Shown one piece after another: positions 23,701 to 31,907 of a stretch of DNA of 64,000 nucleotides. A program made the translations under genes and the position numbers. The DNA lies in contig NC_045142.1 in the NCBI RefSeq assembly GCF_008831285.2, forward strand, positions 13,284,716-13,348,715, written 5' to 3'. The notes under the pieces are model-generated. The model worked only from the letters and a program-made list of their open reading frames with translations. It had not been told where the DNA came from and ran no database searches. The stretch is from Nymphaea colorata (lineage: Eukaryota; Streptophyta; Magnoliopsida; Nymphaeales; Nymphaeaceae). How positions within the stretch are numbered: the first letter of the stretch is position 1; the number at the start of each line of letters is the position of its first letter.

Positions 23701-24859
23701 GAGCAAATTAAGCACGTCCTATTCAAGTTTCTCGTCTTACTCTTCTTTGATCCCCATATCAGCTCCTGCAGCTTCAGCCAACCTTTGTCTGTCAACCCCT
23801 CAACAGGTTGTCTTGTCATTCTCACTGCTAGGCTGTTGACCCATCCCTCAAGTTCATCAAATCGCCATCAAATGTGTCATGGGTACAGTGCTGGTATCGG
23901 CACAGATGAGGGTGCGAGCGTTTGAGAAAAAAAAAAGGGTACAGGTCAGCAAGCGTGTGTATATATATGTATACTGGAGGAATCCATCCTCTTACATGTG
24001 TGCCCTGATGTAACACATCGGGCAGTGTATGTGGGGATCCACCTCCTATATCCTGATGTTATTGAGGAGTGTTGACTGTTGATTTGGGTTGAGGGGTCCT
24101 GCTGTGGAGGCTAAGTGGACCAGTCTTGTCCTCTCTCTCTCTCTCTCTCTCACTGAATTTACCCAAACACCTAAACAATATGGGAAGAGAAAAAGCTGAA
24201 GACTCAAAAATTATGTTTTATTTGTAAAATATAGAATGCTTCTTGTTGAATTAAGGAACTCAAAATTTGAAGTCATTGTAGATTTCGAGTACTCTCAAAT
24301 TATTTGAGTTGCTTAGATATTCATGTGCTTATTGGCAATAAAAAAGATTTTTCTATAGAACTGCAGTAATGCCTTAGCAGTGTAATGATGACATGTGAGA
24401 TGGTAGCAAGTAGTTAAAATTTCTAATTTATTTAACCACTATTGTGTAATTTTGTTGAATTTATTGTGCTTTAAGTTGAAAACATGGGCTTTGCTTAAGC
24501 CTAGCTTTATTTAGTAGAGAGAGTTCGTTTTTATTGCAATTGTAATGTATTTTTAGTCCTAGAGTTCATGTTTTGAAGTATGGACTATGTTGTTGACTCG
24601 TCCAAGCCACCAGGTTAACTCATCCAAGTCATGAGTCATGTTTGATTGGATACCGTCTCAAAAACCCAGTCATTGTTGGAAGTTCTATACGTGGTTTTGG
24701 TGCTTGATGATTAATTTGCTTCATCTGATGCTATGCTAGGAAGGATATGCTGTGAGCAGGTCGCACATCCGCTCGAATGCAATCAAGACAAACTGCCCCA
24801 TGACTATGTGTGTACAAATTGCTCAGAGGATTAAGAATGATGAATTTCTGACATTTTAG
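12132..24859 (+). CDS. TRM1: tRNA (guanine26-N2)-dimethyltransferase, TRM1 family (six exons)
   Basis: The product would methylate the N2 of G26 in tRNAs using S-adenosylmethionine. Exons I can join by frame and splice sites are 12132-12787, 14763-14963, 15055-15154, 15406-15609, 15705-15767 and 24740-24859. They give about 447 residues, close to the plant organelle-type TRM1 length. The N-terminus is rich in Arg, Ser and Pro with few acidic residues, so a transit peptide is plausible. The SAM-binding motif LDAMCGCG lies near residues 101-108, ANDAND near 125-130 and the catalytic-region DLIDIDSFGSD near 175-185. The Cys-rich region, YGFISYCTRCG and then FCICS, sits in exon 3. The ATG at 12132 was chosen because the frame upstream has no ATG before a stop. 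The last intron is about 9 kb owing to a Copia insertion. All splice junctions keep frame, so the gene may be functional. Confidence 0.88.
12788..14762 (+). other. TRM1 intron 1
   Basis: AT-rich sequence without coding signal. Around 14140-14260 there are several short repeats of the GTCAGT / AGTCAGT kind, and 14470-14530 is a CT/CCT-rich stretch. No transposon end was recognised. Confidence 0.6.
14763..14963 (+). CDS. TRM1: TRM1 exon 2
   Basis: Encodes SLASYGAYVRPMPYSNEVG, then LRMLVGGAVREAAALGF and PLFSYYSYHGPVFRVML, the most conserved block of the TRM1 C-terminal half. Acceptor GTGTAG before 14763; donor GG|GTGAGA. Confidence 0.88.
15055..15154 (+). CDS. TRM1: TRM1 exon 3
   Basis: Encodes HYGFISYCTRCGNSRAF and then KMFCICSKNE. 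The four Cys residues (CTRC and CIC) form the metal-binding-like element of the family. The acceptor is TTTTTACAG. The donor GAG|GTCTTG is weak but keeps frame with exon 4. Confidence 0.82.
15406..15609 (+). CDS. TRM1: TRM1 exon 4
   Basis: Encodes VSHSLVVSGPLWTGPLHN, then IRDLLSLADQWGW and a KLLRQMHDESDPRLPFGYIKL segment. The SGPLWTGPLH motif is a TRM1 hallmark. Confidence 0.88.
15705..15767 (+). CDS. TRM1: TRM1 exon 5
   Basis: A 63-nt exon encoding VASRAKVNSPPLKVMMDVLH plus Gln. Acceptor CTAAG, donor CAG|GTACAT; both phases are 0. Confidence 0.8.
15768..17028 (+). other. TRM1 intron 5, part before the Copia insertion
   Basis: AT-rich, no coding signal. Positions about 15880-16100 include GTTTGGTTGGATCTCAAACC and a distant GATTTGATAGCCTCGG-like complement, which may be an old MITE, but I could not pair the ends. 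Confidence 0.45.
17034..17279 (+). repeat. 5' LTR of Copia B
   Basis: 246 bp, TGTTGAAATTAG...TTTTGCAACA. Contains a CT-rich tract (17213-17232) and a TTTAAATAAGAG stretch that may act as the LTR TATA region. Confidence 0.92.
17280..17291 (+). other. Primer-binding site of Copia B
   Basis: TGGTGTCAGAGC, one mismatch from the initiator-tRNA-Met PBS, immediately after the 5' LTR. Confidence 0.85.
17292..18337 (+). other. Leader of Copia B, gag missing
   Basis: Where gag should lie there is no Gag-like frame. The region carries a pyrimidine-rich stretch (17335-17415), an (AT)n microsatellite (17717-17752) and low-complexity sequence. Deletion or replacement of gag is the simplest reading. Confidence 0.6.
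18338..18988 (+). pseudogene. Copia B protease / GAG-pre-integrase
   Basis: Encodes the aspartic protease motif SWIIDSGASRHFCSRP around residues 85-100 of the frame, then the downstream flap region (VKIADGRMSPILGYGDV). The GAG-pre-integrase segment begins after the stop near 18988 (HLKLGHPS-like reading at 18990-19010 in a shifted frame). The frame opens with no Gag homology. Confidence 0.78.
19126..19731 (+). pseudogene. Copia B integrase core
   Basis: Encodes LLHVDVWGPSRVA, FLVVDDYSRVSWVFLL, CIRTDNALEFKS and CPHTSQQNGVAERKHRQLL. The catalytic acidic residues (D of HVDVWG, D of RTDNA, E of VAERK) are present. A TGA ends the frame at 19729-19731, inside the family's usual GYSxxQKGYK segment; the following bases still encode NQKGYKYFDP. 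Confidence 0.85.
20223..21032 (+). pseudogene. Copia B reverse transcriptase
   Basis: Encodes GSKWVFTVKYHSDGSVERYK, LVAKGYTQTYGV, YQLDVKNAFLYGDLEE, GLKQSPRAWF and the catalytic YVDDIILTGD. A TGA at 21030-21032 ends the frame before the connection domain, which continues as degraded LLYVTVTRPDI-like sequence. Upstream it is separated from integrase by stops near 20140. Confidence 0.85.
21383..21706 (+). pseudogene. Copia B RNase H
   Basis: Encodes MAQTATEMTWVKSMLTNM, YCDNKAATYIANNPVFHERT, KHIEVDCHYIRD and DQVADMFTKALP, the standard C-terminus of Copia pol, ending just before the polypurine tract. Confidence 0.82.
21714..21959 (+). repeat. 3' LTR of Copia B
   Basis: 246 bp, four transitions from the 5' LTR. 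Because the element is in sense with TRM1, any polyadenylation signal here or in the 5' LTR would lie in the TRM1 pre-mRNA. Confidence 0.92.
21965..24739 (+). other. TRM1 intron 5, part after the Copia insertion
   Basis: Long AT-rich intron sequence. A CT microsatellite lies at 24129-24151. I see no gene or transposon end. Confidence 0.6.
24740..24859 (+). CDS. TRM1: TRM1 exon 6 (last)
   Basis: Encodes EGYAVSRSHIRSNAIKTN, CPMTMCVQIAQRIKNDE and FLTF then TAG. The SRSHI...IKTNCP signature is the TRM1 C-terminus. Acceptor GCTAG, phase 0, in frame with exon 5 about 9 kb upstream. Confidence 0.85.
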   Translation, partial: EGYAVSRSHIRSNAIKTNCPMTMCVQIAQRIKNDEFLTF

Positions 24860-25355
24860 AGAGATATAAGGTTTGCAGTACTTGCTGAGAGATTTGAGGG
24901 GTTTTGTGGCTATTCTCCTGAAATTGGTCAAGCCTTAATGGTCTGAGGTTCTTCAAGGTCAGTCAGCTAACGTGGTTCTCTCGCTGCCTTTCTGAGTTTC
25001 TTGCATGGTAAGCAGTGAAGTTGTAAGTTTAGAACTGCACTTCTGTTTTGTTTCATAGTGTGAAAAAATCTCTGCCTTCGTTGCAGTGTCATGGGAGCAG
25101 AAGTCTGACCAGTCCGTAATATTGATACTCTCTCCAGCTCCATGAGCAGGGCAGCAAAGAAACATCACTGTGGTGGCCTTGTCTTGGCACTCTTATCACA
25201 AGCAGCAAAGCAAGTCTTGGTGTTGACACATGGTTCACAAAATTTTTAGGTTGATGCATATGGTTCACGCATTTGAACGGGCTGCTGACAGTGATTAGGA
25301 AATATTACTTAAAGAACAAAAAATGTTGCCATTGTTATATGCCTTATAGTATATC
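24860..25355 (+). other. TRM1 3' flank
   Basis: Probable 3' UTR and spacer. No coding signal and no clear polyadenylation motif that I would place with confidence. Confidence 0.45.
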
Positions 25356-25360
25356 TTTTG

Positions 25361-25609
25361 TGTAGAAACACGAACAAGAAGAGGAAGAGAAACAACGATC
25401 ACGATGTAACGTGGAAAACCCTCAACAAGAAGGAAAAAACCACGAATGAGGAGGAGCTGGTGCCCACTAGCCGCCAGACTTTCTCTCTTCTTAGTCTTTT
25501 ATTCACACCTTAAGGATTAGGGTTACACGACTTAAATAATGCCCAACAAGGGCTACAAGCTGGATCGGATTCAGACCCGGTCCCGAGACCCATCTAACAT
25601 ACTTCAACA
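25361..25609 (-). repeat. 3' LTR of Copia C
   Basis: Partner of 29975-30229. It lacks the 6-bp GGATTC/GGATCC-type duplication seen in the other LTR. Confidence 0.9.
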
Positions 25610-25616
25610 CTTCCCC

Positions 25617-26135
25617 TCAAGTTGGGCATGCCCAACTTGGATACATTTCTCTCAAATGAGGTCGAAGATAAAGCCTTCGTGCTGTTTGGTTTTCAAATCT
25701 CATGTAAGGAAGTACAAGTTTTTTAGCATCAATTCTCTTTCGAATGAAATGTCGGTCAATCTCAACATGCTTTGTTTTGTCATGAAACACAGGGTTGTTG
25801 GCCAAGTTAATTGCGGACTTGTTATCGTAATACATATTCATTGGTTCTTCAACCTTTATATCAATATCAGTCAACAATACTTTCAGCCACAAAATCTCAA
25901 AAACTCCCATAGCAACAGCTCTGTATTCTGCTTCAGCACTGGAATGCGAACAAACATCTTGCCATTTACTTCTCCACACTATGAGATTCCCTTCCAAATA
26001 AATACAATAGCCAGAGATGGACCTCCTAGTGTCAATACAGTCTGTCCAATCTGCATCTGAATAACCTTCAATCCCAAGAGTGTCTTGCTTGACATATAAG
26101 AGACCTTTGCCTGGATTCCTTGAATCAAGTAGCAC
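25617..26135 (-). pseudogene. Copia C RNase H
   Basis: Encodes GYSDADWTDCIDTRRS, SGYCIYLEGNLIVWRSKWQD, SSAEAEYRAVA, YYDNKSAINLANNPVFHDK and TKHVEIDRHFIR. RNase H catalytic Asp/Glu positions appear intact (DADW, AEAEY, YDNKS). It overlaps the RT frame in another phase, so a single frameshift near 26100 separates it from RT. Confidence 0.85.
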
Positions 26136-27007
26136 AAGATCCTGTCAACAGCCTTCAAGTGGGCATCCGTGGGAGCATGCATGAACTGACTCATCACATT
26201 CACAGCAAAAGTAATATCAGGTCTAGTGAGAGTAAGATAAATTAACTTCCCTACAAGACATTGATATCTTCTTTTTGCCTCTTCACAGAGTGGCTCCCCG
26301 TCTCTAAGACTTAGCTTATGGCTAGCATCTAGAGGAGTAGAAGCTGGTCTACACCCTAGTTTTCCAGTCTCCTTTAACAAATCTATATTGTACTTTCGTT
26401 GATTTAGCACAAGGCTAGTCTCAGACCTAGCAATTTCTATGCCAAGGAAGTATTTCAACTTACCAAGGTCCTTAAGATCAAACTCGATCGCCAACAGTTT
26501 CTTTAACTTCATTATTTCATTTTCATCATCACCTGTGACAATCATATCGTCAACATATACCAACAAAATAGTAACCTTTTGCTCATTTCTCTTCACAAAG
26601 AGTGTATGATCTCCATTCTCTTGATGGTATCCACATTGTCTCATGACAAGTCTGAGTCGTTCAAACCATGCTCGAGGAGATTGCTTGAGCCCATATGAAG
26701 CTTTCCTTAGCTTGCAACATTTTCCAGGTTCCTCATATCCTGGAGGCATACACATATATACTTCCTCTTCAAGGTCTCCATTGAAAAATGCGTTCTTGAC
26801 ATCAAGTTGGTACATCTTCCACTCCTTCATCACAGCTAAAGAGATAATGACTCTGATAGTCTTCATCTTCGCAACAGGAGCAAAAGTCTCCAAATAATCA
26901 ATCTCATATTTCTGACTAAACCCTTTGGCCACAAGATGAACTTTGTATATTTCAACACTCCCATCTGGTTTGTACTTGATGGTGTAGACCCACTTAGATC
27001 CAACCAA
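25979..27007 (-). pseudogene. Copia C reverse transcriptase
   Basis: A 342-codon frame with VGSKWVYTIKYKPDGSVE, LVAKGFSQKYEIDYLE, MYQLDVKNAFFNGDLEE, GLKQSPRAWFERL, the catalytic YVDDMIVTGDD and LTRPDITFAVNVMSQFM. Almost complete; it is out of frame with the integrase frame upstream and RNase H downstream, so Pol cannot be made as one chain. Confidence 0.87.
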
Positions 27008-27037
27008 GTGAGCCGCCTCAGAAATCTTTACAACTTC

Positions 27038-27370
27038 TCATGTCATGTTTCTTCGCAAGGCTTCCATCTCTTCTTGCATTGCATAAGTCCACTTAGGATC
27101 ACTCTGAGCCTCAGCAATATTCCTGAGAATCATAGTCAAAGAAAGAGAAGATACAAAACATTTGTAGTCCTTGCTCAGTCTAGAATATGAAACAAAGTTA
27201 CCAATAGGATGTTGAGTACATGACCTGACACCATTTCGCAGGATGATGGGAAGCTCTTCACTAGCAGCAACAGTCTGAATCTCTTCTTCAACAGGTTGCT
27301 TCTGCGCACGACTTGGATCATCTAGGGAAGGACTAATTGGATTGAAAGTAGAATTCTCACCACCTGTCAT
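27038..27370 (-). pseudogene. Copia C integrase-RT linker
   Basis: Encodes the hydrophilic tail, then RSCTQHPIGNFVSYSRLSKD and the DPKWTYAMQEEMEALRRN segment typical of the join between integrase and RT in Copia. Its start overlaps the stop of the integrase frame by four bases (ATGA at 27367-27370), the result of a frameshift. Confidence 0.75.
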
Positions 27371-29037
27371 CTCATCTCATTTGTACAAACTTTTTGCCTA
27401 GAGTAAACTTGCTCAAATAGACGATTGCACTTCTCTTCTGCCTTAGTGGAACACTCTCTATTTTTCTCCTGTTCATGCACCTCACTAGATGAACCATTTT
27501 TCTCCTGTTCATGCACCTCACTGGATGGACCAACGGAGTCACGCCTGTAGTCCAAAAAATCTGTAAACTGAATTTCCTGACTCGGAGAATACTCTTCCTG
27601 TGACATAGAGTACTCCCCTTGAAGAGGATTCTCATCAAAATAGGAAATATGTTCAAGGAAAGTGACATCTTTGGTAACATAGGCCCGACCAGTGAAAGGG
27701 TCTCGACACTTGTACCCTTTTTGAGTGGGAGAATACCCTAAAAAAATGCCCTTAATAGATCTTGGATCAAGCTTTTTAATGTGAGGACTATGATTGTGAA
27801 TAAAGCAAACACAACAAAAAACTCTGAGTGGAAGAAAGAAAGGTTCACGACTCCTCGGTAACAGAGAGTGAGGCGTCTTCCCATTCAACACACGACTAGG
27901 CAACCGGTTTATAAGATACGCACTGGTCAGCACAGCATCCCCCCAATACTTTTTTGGAACATGACGTTGAAAAAGAAGATCCCGAGTCATATTCAATAAC
28001 TGACGATTTTTTCGTTCAGCAACTCCGTTTTGAGGAGGAGTATAACTACAGGAAGTCTCATGAACAATTCCCTTTTTTTGAAAGAAGCTATCAACAGACT
28101 GACACATATACTCACGAGCATTGTCAGATCGAAATGTCTTAACAGATGCTCCATATTGAGTTTCCACATAAGCAATGAAAGTCTCTATGACAGTAGGAAC
28201 TTCACTACGGTCTTTCAGCAAGTATACAATAGTGTTACGAGAATAATTATCTATAAAAGTGATAAAATATTGAAAACCATGACAAGAAGGAATCCCTGTA
28301 GGCCCCCACACATCAGAATGAATCATGGTAAATACCTCATTAGACCGATGGCTAGACAAATGGTATGAAGCCGTAACATCTTTGGCCAGATGACAGACAT
28401 CACAAGACACCATAGTCATATCTAACCTGGAACATATATCAGAAAACAACTGTCTAAGAAGGCCAAAAGGCAAGTGTCCAAGGCGCTCATGCCAACGTAG
28501 AAGCAACTGAAGGGAGTCCTCTCTATTCTTCGTGGCTTGGCTGACTGCCGTCATGAGAGCCTGAGCAGCACGCATAGGTAAACGATAGAGCCCGTCAGAA
28601 GCTAGACCAATCCCAATCCTCTTCCCTGTCACCATGTCCTGCATAACACAGCGATCAGCGAAAAATATAAGTTCGCAATTTAACTCCTTCGTGATCTTGC
28701 TAACCGACAAGAGATTCAAGGGAATATGAGGAACATGTAGAGTATTGTGGACTAGAAACTTGTTCAAAAGTGGGAGACTCCTTTTTCCAGCCACAAAGAT
28801 AGATGAACCATCGGCAAGGGAAACACGATCCTTTTCTGATGAAAGCTTATACCCATGAAAGACCTTAGAATCGTTGGTCATGTGGTGAGTAGCGCCACTG
28901 TCAATGATCCACTCCCCCATATGGCAATCCGCCATCACGTCTATAGATGAAGAAGCTGCCATAATCACAGATAGTCCAACAGGAGGCACGAGCAGCGATA
29001 CAACAAGAGAGGCACCGGTGACAACGGAGAGCACCAA
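27367..29037 (-). CDS. Copia C protease-integrase (556 codons, gag absent)
   Basis: The longest uninterrupted frame of the window. Protease motif EWIIDSGATHHMTNDS is near residues 42-57; GAG-pre-integrase RWHERLGHLPFGLL and CDVCHLAKD follow; the integrase core carries IHSDVWGPTGIPS, FIDNYSRNTIVYLLK, TFRSDNAREY and TPPQNGVAERKNRQLL. So the DDE-type catalytic residues are present. The C-terminal integrase GIFLGYSPTQKGYKC is intact. Near the end a short peptide (SSEVHEQEKN) is tandemly duplicated. The N-terminus begins about 40 residues before the protease motif and shows no Gag or zinc knuckle. It is transposon-encoded and cannot work alone because RT is in another frame. Confidence 0.88.
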   Translation of the reverse strand: MVLSVVTGASLVVSLLVPPVGLSVIMAASSSIDVMADCHMGEWIIDSGATHHMTNDSKVFHGYKLSSEKDRVSLADGSSIFVAGKRSLPLLNKFLVHNTLHVPHIPLNLLSVSKITKELNCELIFFADRCVMQDMVTGKRIGIGLASDGLYRLPMRAAQALMTAVSQATKNREDSLQLLLRWHERLGHLPFGLLRQLFSDICSRLDMTMVSCDVCHLAKDVTASYHLSSHRSNEVFTMIHSDVWGPTGIPSCHGFQYFITFIDNYSRNTIVYLLKDRSEVPTVIETFIAYVETQYGASVKTFRSDNAREYMCQSVDSFFQKKGIVHETSCSYTPPQNGVAERKNRQLLNMTRDLLFQRHVPKKYWGDAVLTSAYLINRLPSRVLNGKTPHSLLPRSREPFFLPLRVFCCVCFIHNHSPHIKKLDPRSIKGIFLGYSPTQKGYKCRDPFTGRAYVTKDVTFLEHISYFDENPLQGEYSMSQEEYSPSQEIQFTDFLDYRRDSVGPSSEVHEQEKNGSSSEVHEQEKNRECSTKAEEKCNRLFEQVYSRQKVCTNEMR

Positions 29038-29963
29038 CGGGCAGTAATATCCTTGGATAAAATCACAAGAACGAGAGAAAAATCAAGTTCTATCTAGAAA
29101 GGAACGATAAAGAGAGAGAGGTAATATCTTCACCGGATTCCCAATCAACCCCAAGAGTGAACGGAATGTCGATTGGGGGAAACGATTGTCGATGTCGCTC
29201 GACGGAAGCGGTTCCTTCTCTCTCTCGGGCTGCAATCTCTCACGGGTAAAGGTTGCGCCACACGTTCTCCTTGCTAGAATCATGATTCAAGAGGCAAAAC
29301 CCAGCAAGTATCAAGGTATAGAAGTGAATAGGAAACCAACTTCGAGATGAGGAAAGCCTTCACCCGTAAGACCAATTTAACCCCAGTCTTTTGTAAGGAA
29401 AGGGGGATGCGATCGCCGGAGCGCCGATGGACGTTGAGGCAATCCTCAAGTTACGCTCCTCTCCTCCTTTACGTCCTCTACCAAGTCACGGACCAGCCAC
29501 CTCTTCTTGCACGGTGGGTGCCAAAAAAACAAGATGAAATCAAAGATCAACCAAGCAATATATTGCATGTAAGAGGCAGATGCACTTCACCGGATTTGCA
29601 AAAGACCCCTAGGAAGTGACGTGAATAGGGGGAAACAAGCCTAGGAAGCGCTTCTAAGCACGCATATCTTCCTTCTTCTCCGAGAAGCAAGACGACGGCG
29701 CAAAAAGGCAGTGGCATAAGGGACAACGGTGACGACGACGGTCAACAACGCAAGAGCGACGACGCAAAAGCGACGCCGCAAGAGTGGCTGCGATGGCGAT
29801 GGCGGAAAGGGTGACACCGGCGGCGGCGGAAACAGCGACGGTGGTATTGGGTACGGCGGCGGCGGCGGCGGTGGCAGCGGCAGCGGCGGTGGTGGTGATG
29901 GTAACAGTGAGAGATATTAGGGTTGGAACTTCACAACTCCTAAAAATTTCTCAAACTCGTCGT
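29038..29963 (-). other. Leader of Copia C, gag missing, GGC-repeat tract
   Basis: The space between PBS and protease has no Gag frame. Positions about 29690-29910 are rich in CGG/GACGGC triplets on the + strand, a microsatellite-like tract. A related GC-rich leader follows the PBS in the fragment at 50471-50770. Confidence 0.65.
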
Positions 29964-29974
29964 CTCTGATACCA
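29964..29974 (-). other. Primer-binding site of Copia C
   Basis: Complement TGGTATCAGAG, matching the 3' end of initiator tRNA-Met, next to the 5' LTR. Confidence 0.85.
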
Positions 29975-30229
29975 TGTGGAAACACGAACAAGAAGAGGAA
30001 GAGAAACAACGATCACGATGTAACGTGGAAAACCCTCAACAAGAGGGAAAAAACCACGAATGAGGAGGAGCCGGTGCCCACTATCCGCCAGACTCTCTCT
30101 GTCCTTAGTCTTTCATTCACACCTTAAGGATTAGGGTTACACGACTTAAATAATGCCCAACAAGGGCTACAAGCTGGATCGGATTCGGATCCAGACCCGA
30201 TCCCGAGACCCATCTAACATACTTCAACA
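29975..30229 (-). repeat. 5' LTR of Copia C
   Basis: Partner of 25361-25609 with a 6-bp tandem insertion near 30185-30192. A third copy of this LTR family, in + orientation, lies at 50213-50458. Confidence 0.9.
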
Positions 30230-30234
30230 TTTTG

Positions 30235-31837
30235 ATATACGGTTTGAGGTGTTAAGGAGCTCAAATATGTTGAAAATACCGTAGTGATTTCTCTTCGATT
30301 TGGGGCAGGGGTTCAGAATGTGGTGTGGGTGAAAAGAACGAGTCGTGTTTCAAGGGATTCGTGGCAGTGTTTGTAAAGCGACTGGCGGTAATTTTGTTGA
30401 TTACTTTTATTTCTAGTTATTCTTGGTTGTGCTGTTACCTTTTTTTATTTCTTAAACAGAGGTATTCATTGGGTGAGTGATGAGCAAGAGGAAGTAATTT
30501 CATGACCAACCTTAAGCCAGTGATCCAAAATTTAGGTTTATAAGGCTCATAACATCAGATTTGAGTTGCGATGGTACCAAGCAGTAAGATGACCGCGTGC
30601 TTCAACTTACATGTAAAATACATTCTCATTACGCTACAAGGAGCATAGCTGGGTTTTGATGGGGATGCAAGACTTCAACACGCCCCAAGCCTGCCCATTT
30701 CCGCTATGCCATTCGGGGCTTCATACTTGAGATGTTATAATTTACTTCTTAAGAGTACGAGCTCTTGCTAGGATCAGGTACGTTATAAGTTTTGGTTATG
30801 GCTAGCAGATCACCTATGGTAATCCAACTCCAAAATCGACGGAGCGAATGAGTAGGCATGTCACAGCCTTCTCCACCCTAATTAACTTCAGCTTGATTGC
30901 TCATGGGGAATGCAAACCTGAACACAAACTATCTATTACCTTGGGAGTGTTCCCAGTCATTCTCACACTTAAAACCATCTCAAACATGCAAGAACTTTGT
31001 AAATAACGTTTTGAAGGTGCATCCATCATTGGACTCATGCACCCCCACAACAAACAGAGAGAGTTGTGTGTGCCACTTGGTGCACGCAACATAGATATAC
31101 GAAAGAAAAAGGTAGGGAAGTGGGATATTTGGGAAAGTGTTTAAAAAGAGATGTCTTTTTCAGTTTTTTCAATTTTTCGGTTTCTTTTTTTTTATCCCTA
31201 TAAAAAATTATATTTTTTATTAACCATAAGCATTTTCATCATTAACCATACTAGAACACTAAAGTTTTGTGCACTAGTATGGCACTTCGCACAACATGAC
31301 CTCATTTCTGTATCCCCGTCTGTGTACAGTCCAGTAGCATGAGCATGGGTATGTGTGATGTAGAGCAAACTCAGACGCATTTCATATCAAATCCAAGATA
31401 AGCTTTGTAGTTGAACTGTATTTTGCGACTGATGTTCGTTTAGGCCCTAGATTTTATTCAGAATGCATAACTCCAAACGGAAGGATCCAAATGTACAGAC
31501 GTAGATTTAAGTAGATCCAAATCCATATAACTGAAATGAATTCGATTTATCCACTTTTCATGTACTTTAAGAGCCCTAGAAACCACTTGTAAAGAGCCCT
31601 ATTACCATAAAATGAAACTTTTCTCCAGTTTTTCCTCATTTATTAGGGGTCAGGATCAGAAATCCTATCCACTGCATCTGATTTGGCATTGGAGCAACAG
31701 TTTTTTTTCTTCTTTTTAGGCAGAAGAAGAGAAGGGAAATCCTGTCAAATAGAAAAAAGAAGAAAATGCATGAGGAAATCCAAATCACATGCTTGAGGAG
31801 TTGACCAAAATGCAGATTGAGCATCAGGCATTCCTTA
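30235..31837. other. Intergenic, no gene recognised
   Basis: No frame has convincing protein character and no transposon ends were found. Base composition is mixed, with an AT-rich stretch at 31140-31240. Confidence 0.45.
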
Positions 31838-31907
31838 GAGGTTATTTGATGGCCACAGGACGCGTGTCCTGTTTAATTGATTTTTTCATCAAACGTTGGA
31901 CACAGGA

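Larger units (their letters stand above)
25361..30229 (-). mobile_element. Ty1/copia LTR retrotransposon (Copia C)
   Basis: LTRs at 25361-25609 (249 bp) and 29975-30229 (255 bp) begin TGT(A/G)GAAACACG and end ACTTCAACA. The TSD TTTTG is perfect (25356-25360 and 30230-30234). The PBS (complement TGGTATCAGAG) is at 29964-29974 and the polypurine tract (complement CTTGAGGGGAAG) at 25610-25621. So the element runs on the minus strand. LTRs differ by roughly nine substitutions plus a 6-bp indel, so it is older than Copia B. It keeps the longest Copia frame of the window but has no gag. Confidence 0.93.

Noticed and set aside
27954-28368. Plus-strand frames within Copia C
   Set aside because: Antisense shadows of the integrase frame.
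29729-29969. Gly-rich and Ala-rich frames
   Set aside because: They are readings of a CGG-type repeat in the Copia C leader, not a gene.
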